Of a DNA stretch of 64,000 nucleotides, positions 33,119-41,291 are shown piece after piece. The position numbers and the translations under genes were made by a program. The notes beneath the pieces are model-generated. The model was not told where the DNA came from. It searched no databases and was given only the letters and a program-made list of their open reading frames with translations. The stretch's first letter is position 1; each line of letters begins with the position of its first letter. The DNA comes from Enterocloster clostridioformis (GTDB taxonomy: Bacteria > Bacillota > Clostridia > Lachnospirales > Lachnospiraceae), in contig NZ_JAIWZC010000001.1 in NCBI RefSeq assembly GCF_020297485.1, positions 2,542,001 through 2,606,000 of the forward strand, read 5' to 3'.

Positions 33119-33803
33119 TGTCCGGCACCTCGAACTTATAACCTACTCCGTAAATTGTATGTATGTAATTTCCATAGGGCTCTATCTTAGCCCTCAGCCG
33201 CTTAATAAGTATATCCACTGCCCTGGTATTTCCCACATAATCAAACCCCCATATCTCATTGATAAGCTGTTCCCTGGTAAATACATGGGCATAATGCCTG
33301 GCCAAAAAATATACTGTATCAAATTCTTTGTAAGTCAGTTCCCTGGTATCTCCTTCAATGAATACCTTCCTCATACCCGGATGAAGCTCCAGGTTTCCAT
33401 AACAAAGGGTCTTTTGGTTATCCGTCTGACGCATCTGGATATAATTCATACGCCTCCACAAAACCTTTACCTTAAGCACCAGCTCCTTAATATTGAGGGG
33501 TTTGGTAATAAAATCATCTGCCCCCAGCTCCAGTCCCAGAATTTTGCTGTATGTCTTGTCCTGGGCCGTGATAAAGATAACCGGCAGCGTCTCATCGTAT
33601 TCCTGTACTGCCTGCAATACCTCGTAACCATCCATATCCGGCAGCATAATATCAAGGAGCACAATATCCGGGGCCTGGCACTTCACTTTTTGAATCGCTT
33701 CCGTGCCGTTGTAGGCGCCTATGGTATCATATCCTTCCATCTCAAAGCTGCGCCGTATGAGTTTCACAATATCTTTTTCATCATCGACAACTAAAACCTT
33801 CAT
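33093..33803 (-). CDS. OmpR/PhoB-family response regulator
   Basis: 236 residues. Receiver domain (1-118) with acidic pocket DDEKD, phospho-acceptor Asp in VLLDIMLPDMDG (about residue 51), Thr in VIFITAQDK and Lys in FITKPLNIKE. The C-terminal winged-helix domain (about 135-230) contains LTYKEFDTVYFLARH and RAVDILIKRLRAKI. AGGGAGGGAATG precedes ATG 33803. It is the first gene of the nine-gene operon, so it likely controls its own operon. Direct repeats upstream (33892-33924) may be its binding site. Confidence 0.95.
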   Translation of the reverse strand: MKVLVVDDEKDIVKLIRRSFEMEGYDTIGAYNGTEAIQKVKCQAPDIVLLDIMLPDMDGYEVLQAVQEYDETLPVIFITAQDKTYSKILGLELGADDFITKPLNIKELVLKVKVLWRRMNYIQMRQTDNQKTLCYGNLELHPGMRKVFIEGDTRELTYKEFDTVYFLARHYAHVFTREQLINEIWGFDYVGNTRAVDILIKRLRAKIEPYGNYIHTIYGVGYKFEVPDSGEKEDKE

Positions 33804-33891
33804 CCTGTCATTCCCTCCCTGGTCTTGTTAATTGCTTTCCTCTGCCTGAACTGTTACTGCTTCTCTCATTATAATCTACTTTACTGAAAAA

Positions 33892-33924
33892 AGTATAGCG
33901 TGTTATATAGTGTTGTATACAGTG
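33892..33924 (-). promoter_or_regulatory. Possible response-regulator binding repeats
   Basis: On the minus strand the segment contains AACACTATA followed about 11 bp later by AACACGCTATA, with a related TGTATAC just before, a direct-repeat spacing like that used by OmpR-family dimers. A TATAAT box lies about 20 bp downstream without a good -35, as expected for an activated promoter. Confidence 0.35.
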
Positions 33925-34009
33925 CCCCCACCTCTTACATTTTCCGAAGATATCCATTACTATATTATTTATTGGAAAATTTAACCACACAAGAGGAGGT
34001 ATTACATCA

Positions 34010-34042
34010 TGACAGCTACACCAAGGTTAACGGGGCCATGAA
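34010..34042 (+). pseudogene. 5' stub of an interrupted plus-strand gene
   Basis: AGAGGAGG followed nine bases later by ATG 34010 opens MTATPRLTGP and then a stop at the transposase junction. A good ribosome site leading into ten codons suggests that a gene start was severed by the insertion of copy 2. The original product cannot be identified. Confidence 0.4.
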
Positions 34043-35250
34043 AAAAGTGGAGTTGAAATGCTCCACTTTCCACAGCCCCCTGTTTATGCCGTCACTTTAC
34101 CCGCATCTGACTCTTAAACGTGTATAATACCTCTTTCCCCATAAAATCTGCACCTATTCACTCTTAAGCAGCCTTCTGGAGTCTCATCTGTTTGTTGTGA
34201 AATTTATAGAGATTATGCCCGATAGAAACCAGAAAAAGCTCCAATTTCACCGAGTTCAGTCCTTTTCTCACGCTCCTTTTATACTCCGCCTGGATGGAAT
34301 GGTTCATCCGCAGCAGGGCTCCCTGTATGCTCTCAAGGTTACTCTTTATGCATGGAACTTAATTCCTCATTGATCCTGACTGTCCGGTTTTTGTCTGTCT
34401 TTTTACATTTTTCCGCATATGGACAACCTCCGCAGTCTTCACATGTGTAGTACTCTTCCTGCCGCCCATACCGGTTCCCCTTTACCGGCTTCCTATACGC
34501 AAAATGAAAAGTTTATCGCTGTATTCCTTCAGTTTCTCATAATAACGCTGCTCCTGGCTCTTTCTGTGTCCCCGTCCGGAAATGAATTTCTTCTCATATA
34601 TGGCAGAAGAAGGCGTATTTAGACAAAATGGCCTCCAGACCGGCTGGCGTATACTCGGTGTTTGTCTCGATTTTCAGCCCTGTATATGACAGGGTTTCGT
34701 TCATATCGGTCAACAGGTCTGTAATCTTTGCAAAAAGCCGATATCTGGATTTCTCTGTCGCCTTTTCCACACCCATGTGTATTTGTTCGCGTTTGCCTCA
34801 AATTTTGAGCCGTCGATATACAGATGCTGGAAATCCACACCGTCTTTCTCTCCGATGTAAGTCACATAACATCTTTGAAAATATCCTGGACGGAATCCCG
34901 GAGTTCTTCATTGTTAAAATTAATGAAAGAACGATAACTGGGTATTTCGTAATCCGTCAGATACATGTAGCGTATATTTGTCCTGCAGCGGTCTTCTAAT
35001 TCCCTTAAGGATGCATACTCTGTGTCCATAAAGCCGAACAGAATTGTCTTTAATATGTTGACACGATTATATCCGGGCCGTCCGAACTTACAAAAAGGTT
35101 CGGGGTGCAGATACTTTTCTATTCCAATCTCCTCCATGATTCTGTCAAATGTTAATACCGGAGCACAGATATCCAAAAAATCTGTAATAAACAGTGGCAA
35201 TCTCCCCTGCTTTGGGCTATAATAATCTCTGGTATTATTTTTTATGCTAG
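34031..35250 (-). mobile_element. Decayed IS1182-like element, copy 2
   Basis: The minus strand carries the fuller copy. It starts with an intact N-terminal 112 residues (35200-34862: DICAPVLTFDRIMEEIGIEK, CKFGRPGYNRVNILKTILFG), a DUF772-type domain, then stops at the same VM-stop frameshift as copy 1, followed by the same later frame changes. Unlike copy 1 it retains GAGTATAAAAGG and the full T run near the 3' end, so copy 1 has decayed further. The 3' end GGGGCTGTG... reaches about 34031; the 5' end is not defined, about 35250. Orientation is opposite to copy 1, so the pair flanks the nine-gene operon as inverted repeats. Neither copy can encode a functional transposase. Confidence 0.87.
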
Positions 35251-35315
35251 ATTATTATACCACAAAAAGAAGAACTTCTCCAGGTGACTCTTTCTTATAT
35301 TAACACTCAGACAAA

Positions 35316-35353
35316 GGGCCGCATATCAAGATAACACCAAGATAATGCGGCCC
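35316..35353 (-). terminator. Probable terminator of the fructose operon
   Basis: GGGCCGCAT (35316-35324) pairs perfectly with ATGCGGCCC (35345-35353) around a 20-base loop, 84 bp beyond the fruA stop. Its T tract is weak, so termination may be partial. Confidence 0.55.
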
Positions 35354-35436
35354 TTCCCAATTCCTCTCACATACTCTTATATTTTTATAACCAAATACTC
35401 CCCTGTCAGACGCAGCACCGCATATCTTATCTTCCT

Positions 35437-37416
35437 CTATTCCTCCGCGTTCTTCTTAAGCATCCCCAGAATCACGCATCCGGCCGCTGCTCCCACAACC
35501 ACCGCAGCCAAATACATAAAGGGATTTCCAATGGTGGGAAGGACGAAGATACCTCCATGGGGCGCCCTGAGGGTACAGCCAAACGCCATGGAAAGTCCTC
35601 CCGCAATAGCGGAACCGATGATACAGGAAGGAATCACGCGCAGCGGGTCCTGGGCCGCAAAGGGGATGGCTCCCTCTGTGATAAAGGACAGGCCCATCAC
35701 ATAGTTGACAATACCGGACTGACGCTCCTTTGCCGTGAATTTCTTCTTAAAGAAGGATGTGCACAGGGCAATGGCAATCGGAGGCACCATACCGCCTGCC
35801 ATAACGGCTGCCATGACCTCAAAGTTGCCTTCCGCCAGCTGTGCGGTTCCAAACACATAAGCTGCCTTGTTAAACGGACCGCCCATGTCAATGGACATCA
35901 TGCCGCCTAATACCATGCCCAGCACGATCCGGCTGACGCCGCCCATTCCGTTCAGGAAGTGGGTCAGACCGTCGTTAATCATACCCATATACGGGTTGAC
36001 AAATGTGGTTACCACTGCTGCCAGGAAGATACCGATAACCGGATAGAGAAGCACCGGCTTGATGCCCTCCAGTGACTTTGGAAGTCTGGAGAAAAGCTTT
36101 CTTAAGCCCGCCACGATATATCCGCCTACAAAACCCGCAAACAGAGCGCCCAGGAACCCTGCGTTCACATCGCCCCCTGCCGGATTGGCAAAGGTGGCTC
36201 CCGTTTTGGCAATCAGTCCTGCCACCAGGCCCACTGCCAGGCCGGGACGGTCCGCGATACTCATGGCGATGAAGCCGGCCAGGATAGGAAGCATCATTCC
36301 GAATGCCTGCTCACCCACGGTCTTAAGATAGGCTGCCAGAGGCGTATTCTTTCCGAAGTTGGCCGGGTTAATGGAATAATCGTCAAACAGGAACGCCAGG
36401 GCAATCAGGATACCTCCGCCGATAACAAAGGGAAGCATGTGGGATACGCCGTTCATCAGGTGCTTATAGATGGTCCGCCCAATGCTGTCACTGCCTTCCG
36501 GCACAGACTCTCCACCCGCAGCTCCCGTATGGTGGTACACCGGCACCGTGCCGTCCACTGCCCGTTTGATCAGCTCTTCAGCCTTGTGGATACCGTCGGC
36601 TACAGGGACCATGATAACAGGCTTTCCGTCAAACCTGGCCATCTCCACGTTCTTGTCTGCGGCAATGATAATGGCATCCGCCGCTGCGATTTCTTCCCTT
36701 GTGAGCACATTCTGGGCTCCGCCGGAGCCGTCGGTCTCAGCCTTTAAGGCAATCCCCAGCTTCTTTCCCGTATTCTCCAGGTTCTCAGCTGCCATATAGG
36801 TATGGGCAATACCGGTGGGGCAGGCCGTAACAGCCAAAACCCGGTAACCGGAGGAAGTGTCTGCTTCGGCACCCGCCTGTGCCTTCGCGCCTGCCTTGGC
36901 ACCCGTCTCAGCATCCTCCTTTGCATTCTGGCCCGCCTCTCCCTCAGGCGCTCCAAAACGCTCAACCTCCGCTTCATCAATGATGCGTAAAAATTCATCC
37001 TTATCCTCCGCCCCGATAAGCCCTTCCTTGAATCCAGGATTCATAAGCAGGGTGGACAGGCGGGATAATGCCTCCAGGTGCACGTCTGCTCCCTCAGCAG
37101 GCGCCGCGATCATGAACAGAAGGTTTGCCAGGGAACCGTCAAAGGCGTCGTAATCAACGCCCTCAGGAACCACCATGGCTGCCAGTCCGGGCTCCTTTAC
37201 CGCCTCTACCTTTGCGTGGGGAATGGCGATCCCCTCACCAATGGCCGTGCTGCCCAAAGCTTCCCTTGCCAGTATGCCCTCCTTGTATCCGGCGGTGTCC
37301 TTAAGCCTTCCGCCTGCATCCATCAGGGATACCAGCCTGTCAATGGCCTCCTCCTTATCTGAAACCTTTACGCCCAGCTCAATGCTCTCTTTTTTTAATA
37401 ACTCTGTAATCCGCAT
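35437..37416 (-). CDS. fruA: PTS fructose transporter, fused EIIA-EIIB-EIIC
   Basis: 659 residues with three PTS domains. EIIA (about 1-150) has its phospho-His in EGIAIPHAKVEAV; a low-complexity Ala/Lys/Gly/Glu linker (about 155-190) joins EIIB (about 193-295), with phospho-Cys in AVTACPTGIAHTYMAAENLE; EIIC (about 315-655) has about nine membrane helices. The protein imports fructose and releases fructose 1-phosphate for the 1-phosphofructokinase encoded 21 bp upstream. The order regulator-fruK-fruA on the minus strand is typical. Nothing is broken. Confidence 0.96.
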   Translation of the reverse strand: MRITELLKKESIELGVKVSDKEEAIDRLVSLMDAGGRLKDTAGYKEGILAREALGSTAIGEGIAIPHAKVEAVKEPGLAAMVVPEGVDYDAFDGSLANLLFMIAAPAEGADVHLEALSRLSTLLMNPGFKEGLIGAEDKDEFLRIIDEAEVERFGAPEGEAGQNAKEDAETGAKAGAKAQAGAEADTSSGYRVLAVTACPTGIAHTYMAAENLENTGKKLGIALKAETDGSGGAQNVLTREEIAAADAIIIAADKNVEMARFDGKPVIMVPVADGIHKAEELIKRAVDGTVPVYHHTGAAGGESVPEGSDSIGRTIYKHLMNGVSHMLPFVIGGGILIALAFLFDDYSINPANFGKNTPLAAYLKTVGEQAFGMMLPILAGFIAMSIADRPGLAVGLVAGLIAKTGATFANPAGGDVNAGFLGALFAGFVGGYIVAGLRKLFSRLPKSLEGIKPVLLYPVIGIFLAAVVTTFVNPYMGMINDGLTHFLNGMGGVSRIVLGMVLGGMMSIDMGGPFNKAAYVFGTAQLAEGNFEVMAAVMAGGMVPPIAIALCTSFFKKKFTAKERQSGIVNYVMGLSFITEGAIPFAAQDPLRVIPSCIIGSAIAGGLSMAFGCTLRAPHGGIFVLPTIGNPFMYLAAVVVGAAAGCVILGMLKKNAEE

Positions 37417-37437
37417 AAATGCGCCCCTCCTGACCGA

Positions 37438-38340
37438 TTAAAGTGTGTTTAATAGTCTCATAATTTCATCTTTTGTTCCAATGCCGTCGGAAAATGCAGT
37501 AGCGCCGCCGCAGGCTGTTCCCAGCTTCAGAGCGTATGCATAATCCCCTTTTTCCAGATATCCGGCTATGAATCCTGCCACCATGGAATCCCCTGCTCCA
37601 ACGGAATTCTTGACGGTTCCCCTGGCAACTCCCTGGCGGTGTACACTGCCGTCCTCCGCTACCAGTATGGCTCCGTCTCCTGCCATGGATACCAGCACAT
37701 TCACCGCTCCCTGTTCCTTAAGCTTCCTGGCATGGAGAACGATTTCCTCTTCTGTCTTAAGTTCCTGACCGAACATCTGTCCCAATTCATGGTTGTTAGG
37801 TTTAATGAGGAACGGATGGTACTGTAAGACCTTTTGGAGCAAATCCTTCTCCGCATCCACTGCCATGCGGATTCCCCTGCCGTCCAGGTGTTCCATGATT
37901 CTCTGGTAGATGTCATTGTCAATGGCAGCCGGTATGCTTCCCGAAAGGACCAGCACATCCCCTTCCTTTAAATAGGAAAGCTTCTGAAAAAGCTGCTCCA
38001 CATCGCCGGCCGTAATTTCCGGTCCCATGCCGTTAATCTCGCTTTCCTGGTCGGACTTCAGCTTTACGTTGATGCGGGACATGCCCTTCTCCACCTGGAT
38101 GAAATCAGAGTCAAAACCCAGGCTCCTGACTCCCCGCTCAATCTCCCGGCCCGTGAACCCGGCTATGAAACCCAGAGCCGTGCTCCTGTATCCCAGGTTT
38201 GCCAAAAGCGCCGAAACATTGATGCCCTTGCCTCCGTAGAAGATGTTTTCCCGGATGGTCCGGTTTACACTTCCCAATGTGAAATGTTCTACTGCCACCA
38301 CATAGTCCAGTGCCGGATTAAATGTTACTGTGTAAATCAT
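37438..38340 (-). CDS. fruK: 1-phosphofructokinase
   Basis: About 300 residues of the PfkB family, beginning MIYTVTFNPALDYVV, the standard N-terminus of FruK/LacC-type kinases. The glycine-rich substrate loop YGGKGINVSALLANLG is at about 36-51, and the catalytic PfkB signature is GTVKNSVGAGDSMVAGFIAG with the Asp base. It converts fructose 1-phosphate to fructose 1,6-bisphosphate. ATG 38340 fits the family; a further ATG at 38352 lies closer to GGAAAGG, so the start is uncertain by four residues. It is cotranscribed with fruA and preceded by two candidate RpiR operators. Confidence 0.95.
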   Translation of the reverse strand: MIYTVTFNPALDYVVAVEHFTLGSVNRTIRENIFYGGKGINVSALLANLGYRSTALGFIAGFTGREIERGVRSLGFDSDFIQVEKGMSRINVKLKSDQESEINGMGPEITAGDVEQLFQKLSYLKEGDVLVLSGSIPAAIDNDIYQRIMEHLDGRGIRMAVDAEKDLLQKVLQYHPFLIKPNNHELGQMFGQELKTEEEIVLHARKLKEQGAVNVLVSMAGDGAILVAEDGSVHRQGVARGTVKNSVGAGDSMVAGFIAGYLEKGDYAYALKLGTACGGATAFSDGIGTKDEIMRLLNTL

Positions 38341-38363
38341 ATATCTCTGCATCGCCTTTCCAT

Positions 38364-38376
38364 GAAAATTTATTTC
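38364..38376. promoter_or_regulatory. Candidate RpiR operator 1, upstream of fruK
   Basis: GAAAATTTATTTC, an imperfect inverted repeat (GAAA-N5-TTTC), 24 bp before fruK. It is repeated exactly at 38432-38444 and related to the site before the regulator gene. Confidence 0.5.
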
Positions 38377-38431
38377 TTATCTTGTCTCTATCATAATACG
38401 ATACCATATTTTCGTCAATAGTATTTTATAA

Positions 38432-38444
38432 GAAAATTTATTTC
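38432..38444. promoter_or_regulatory. Candidate RpiR operator 2, upstream of fruK
   Basis: Exact second copy of GAAAATTTATTTC, 68 bp from the first. Paired sites around a promoter are typical for SIS-domain RpiR regulators. Confidence 0.5.
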
Positions 38445-38469
38445 ACATATTTTTCGTCACAATATACAA

Positions 38470-38507
38470 ACAGACGGCCTGTTTCCATAAAAAGCCGCCT
38501 GTTTTTT
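38470..38507. terminator. Hairpin between the RpiR gene and fruK
   Basis: ACAG-CGGC (38470-38478) pairs with GCCG-CTGT (38494-38502) with one internal mismatch, followed by TTTTTT on the plus strand and an A-rich loop. It may end the regulator transcript. Confidence 0.5.
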
Positions 38508-38558
38508 GTGCATTATTTTCTATTTTATCATTAGTACTGCCTTGCAGCTACTGTCTCA

Positions 38559-39413
38559 TCATTTCTTATCCGGTGATATGGCTTTTTCATGACGCCGTAT
38601 ATGCTCCACAGAGTCTTCCATACCGGCCCGCAGCAGAAGATACAGTATCTCCATAACTGCCGTAGCCGTCACCCTGGAAAACCAGAACTCCTCTGTCAGC
38701 AGCTTTTCCCTGGTGGCAGTGACAATCTTGTAATCGCAAATCCCGGCCAAAGGTGAATTTCCATTGTTGGTAATGAGAATGACCGTGCATCCATTATCCC
38801 TTGCCCCCTCCGCCAGTGTCTGGAGACGCTTGGAGCTTCCTGAATTGGATATGACCATAACCACATCCTCATGTCCCAGGTTAAAGGTATAGGCTGTCTG
38901 TGTTTCCCATATATCCCCCGCCACAGCCGGTATTCCCAGCTGGTTGAATTTAAAGGCGCCGTCCAGAGCAACGGGAATGGTATTGCCCACGGCTGCCAGC
39001 TGCACCATTCGGGCATGCTCCAGCTTGTCCAGGATATGTTCCAGATTAGCCGGGTCCATCATGTTCACGGTCTCTGTCAGCTCGGCCACCTTGTTGGCCA
39101 ATATATTCTGAAGGGACTGCCGCAGATCGCCGCGGTCAATGTCATTGGACACATTTCTGTCCATTTGTTCTTCTTCCAGCACCTCCCTGGCCAATGCCAG
39201 CTTCAGGCTGTGGAACCCTTTGAAGCCGCACCGCCTGCAAAAACGGGATACGGTGGCGTCACTGGTCCCGCTGGCCCTGGCCAGCTCGCCTACTGTCATA
39301 TCCACTACCTCCGCCTTATGCTCCATCATGTAATCCGCTATCTTTTTCTCTGCTTCAAAAAGTTCGTCATAGGAGGAGCAGATAACTCCCAACGCGCTTC
39401 GTGTCTCTCCCAT
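38559..39413 (-). CDS. RpiR/MurR-family transcriptional regulator
   Basis: About 284 residues. The N-terminal helix-turn-helix domain (about 10-80) contains MTVGELARASGTSDATVSRF followed by CRRCGFKGFHSLKLALAREV, the RpiR signature. The C-terminal SIS domain (about 120-265) binds phosphosugars, with GNTIPVALDGAFKFNQLGIP and VISNSGSSKRLQ. ATG 39413 (MGETRSALG) follows AGGCGG; the longer start has no ribosome site. Located just upstream of fruK-fruA and preceded by a motif like those before fruK, it probably represses or activates the fructose operon in response to fructose 1-phosphate. This role is inferred. Confidence 0.93.
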   Translation of the reverse strand: MGETRSALGVICSSYDELFEAEKKIADYMMEHKAEVVDMTVGELARASGTSDATVSRFCRRCGFKGFHSLKLALAREVLEEEQMDRNVSNDIDRGDLRQSLQNILANKVAELTETVNMMDPANLEHILDKLEHARMVQLAAVGNTIPVALDGAFKFNQLGIPAVAGDIWETQTAYTFNLGHEDVVMVISNSGSSKRLQTLAEGARDNGCTVILITNNGNSPLAGICDYKIVTATREKLLTEEFWFSRVTATAVMEILYLLLRAGMEDSVEHIRRHEKAISPDKK

Positions 39414-39432
39414 ATCATATTCCGCCTGTCTC

Positions 39433-39446
39433 ATGTAAATTCATTT
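39433..39446. promoter_or_regulatory. Candidate RpiR autoregulatory operator
   Basis: TGTAAATTCATTTCA on the plus strand (GAAATGAATTTAC on the minus) resembles the two exact repeats before fruK and lies directly before the regulator start, consistent with autoregulation. Confidence 0.4.
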
Positions 39447-39660
39447 CATGCTTTAAATATAGCACACAAAATTTAAAAATAAAAGCTGTTTTTCGTCATA
39501 TATTATAATGCTTTATGAAACTTTATTAACTTTTCGTTACTCCCCTTGTTTTTCCTTTTTTACTGTGCTATAATCTCTAAACGTTAACATATTATTAACA
39601 ATTTGTTTACATTTAGCCGCATATTATCAGGTCTTCAAATGTGAGAAAGAGGCTGGTATC

Positions 39661-40326
39661 ATGAAAAATATTAAAACATTTCTTTCCAAGTACAAACATG
39701 CATGGCTGCTGTGTTACGGCTTCATTTATCTTCCATGGTTCTGTTACCTGGAAAAGACGGTCACCCGTCATTACCATGTAATGCATGTTGCACTGGATGA
39801 CTTTATACCCTTCAACGAATATTTTATTATTCCCTACATGATGTGGTTTTTATACGTGGCGGGAACCATTGTTTTCTTCCTTTTCCGAAATAAGGAAGAT
39901 TATTACAGGATTTGTACCTTCCTGTTCTCAGGTATGACCATCAGCCTGATTATCTGTACCTTTTTCCACAACGGCACGGATTTCAGACCGGTCATTGACC
40001 CGGGTAAGAACGTATTTTCCGGCATGGTTGCCGCCCTGTACCAGACGGACACGCCTACCAATGTATTCCCCAGCATCCATGTGTACAACTCCATCGGCAC
40101 CCACATCGCCATCATGAAGAGTGAGTCCCTTAAGAAATATCCCTGGGTGCGGGCCGGTTCAGCCATCCTTATGGTTTCCATCTGCCTGTCTACCGTGTTC
40201 TTAAAACAGCACTCGGTCATTGATATGGTGGGAGCCGCCATCATGGCTTATGTGATTTACGGAATCGTCTACGGATACAACTGGTCCGCCGAGGACAAGA
40301 AGGTCACCCAGAAGGCGCTCAGTTAG
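39661..40326 (+). CDS. PAP2-superfamily membrane phosphatase
   Basis: 221 residues with about six membrane helices. The PAP2 active-site motifs C2 and C3 are clear: PSIHVYNSIGTH (about 140-151, His acid) and KQHSVIDMVGAA (about 182-193, nucleophilic His). The lysine/arginine motif C1 is less evident, around DFRPVIDPGK. The form resembles inositol-phosphorylceramide-synthase-like or lipid phosphate phosphatases acting at the membrane outer face. It has its own promoter region after an AT-rich gap; TGAGAAAGAGGCTGG before the ATG gives a modest ribosome site. Monocistronic, followed by a strong hairpin. Confidence 0.87.
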   Translation: MKNIKTFLSKYKHAWLLCYGFIYLPWFCYLEKTVTRHYHVMHVALDDFIPFNEYFIIPYMMWFLYVAGTIVFFLFRNKEDYYRICTFLFSGMTISLIICTFFHNGTDFRPVIDPGKNVFSGMVAALYQTDTPTNVFPSIHVYNSIGTHIAIMKSESLKKYPWVRAGSAILMVSICLSTVFLKQHSVIDMVGAAIMAYVIYGIVYGYNWSAEDKKVTQKALS

Positions 40327-40371
40327 ATGGACAAAAATCAAACAAACGGAAACTAAATGTTCGGAATTTAA

Positions 40372-40422
40372 AACCGCTGTACGCCAGTCACTACCTACCG
40401 GCATACAGCGGTTCACTATTTT
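40372..40422. terminator. Terminator after the PAP2 gene
   Basis: AACCGCTGTACGCC (40372-40385) pairs with GGCATACAGCGGTT (40400-40413), one mismatch, 14-base loop, followed by CACTATTTT. It also abuts the 3' side of the deleted permease gene on the other strand. Confidence 0.85.
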
Positions 40423-40885
40423 GGTGGCGGTAACGATTCCCGCATTCTGGCTGAAAGCCACATTGGGAAGGCCGCCAAAGAAGGCTCCTATGATATTGCT
40501 TAACCCGAATCCCAGGATACCTCCCCGCAGTTCCTTATCCGTGGCTTCCCGGTCCATCCCGCCCATGGCGGCGGTCACATCCCCCATGGCCTGCAGGGAA
40601 TTGATGGCGGCCAGCAGCCCAATTACCACACAGGATAATGAATCCACCCCCGACAATCAACGGCAGTCCAGCTCCAAACTGAAGGCTGCCTTTCCTGAAT
40701 CCGACAGAGAATACCCGCAAAAGGGTGGCCAAAGCAGATACCACAAGAGCCGCCTGGACAATGATGACCTTATTTTCCCCGCATAAACCCGCCACGCCCG
40801 CAATGATGATGGCAGGGGCAACACATCCCACTATCATCGCCGCAATGTGTTGGAAAACCAGCCTGATTATTTGAAAATTCGATTG
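40421..40885 (-). pseudogene. NCS2 purine/uracil permease with large internal deletion
   Basis: Two frames recall one nucleobase permease of about 450 residues. The first (40885 to about 40655) has FQHIAAMIVGCVAPAIIIAG and GAGLPLIVG, the N-terminal helices. The second, in another frame, has DSLSCVVIGLLAAINSLQAM followed by GDVTAAMGGMDREATDKELR and LPNVAFSQNAGIVTATK, the central helices with the NCS2 QN..G motif. Roughly 150 residues between them are missing, and the C-terminal third is gone at the terminator junction. No start codon with a ribosome site remains. It is a clear remnant on the minus strand. Confidence 0.85.
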
Positions 40886-40888
40886 GGC

Positions 40889-41221
40889 TTACCGCTCCTT
40901 GGAAAAAGGATTCAGCATCTTGCTCACCACTTCCGCCTCAGACGGGCCTTCAAACAGGGTGCTTGCCTGGTCCTTGGCAGGTATGCTGTCCACCTTGGAG
41001 CCGTCAACGCCGCCCCTCATCTCTACTTCATGCTTATAGTCAGCCAGGTATTTTTCGATGGCGCTGATTTTGTCCTCAGGCGCCTCCATACCTTCCCTAG
41101 ATAGTCCCATGATGTCCATGACCGTATCCAGCTCACTGGCATCCCAGTCCTTAAGAACTGTGTCTGCAAGAAACTGAATCCGCTCCCTGATTGAATTACA
41201 CTTCAGAAATTCTTTTACCAT
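40889..41221 (-). CDS. Hypothetical 110-residue helical protein
   Basis: I do not recognise this protein. It is hydrophilic and predicted mostly helical: MVKEFLKCNSIRERIQFLAD, SELDTVMDIMGLSREGM, and a C-terminal SEAEVVSKMLNPFSKER. It has no membrane segment or Cys cluster. GGAGG lies nine bases before ATG 41221, so it is well equipped for translation. The downstream permease remnant begins just after its stop, suggesting that both were once one operon and that only the first gene survived the deletion. A regulatory or partner role for the lost permease is possible but unsupported. Confidence 0.65.
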   Translation of the reverse strand: MVKEFLKCNSIRERIQFLADTVLKDWDASELDTVMDIMGLSREGMEAPEDKISAIEKYLADYKHEVEMRGGVDGSKVDSIPAKDQASTLFEGPSEAEVVSKMLNPFSKER

Positions 41222-41291
41222 TTTCTAAGACCTCCATGCATATGGAAATTTCTTGATACCGGCTATACTATACTACTTCGTTAAAATGATG

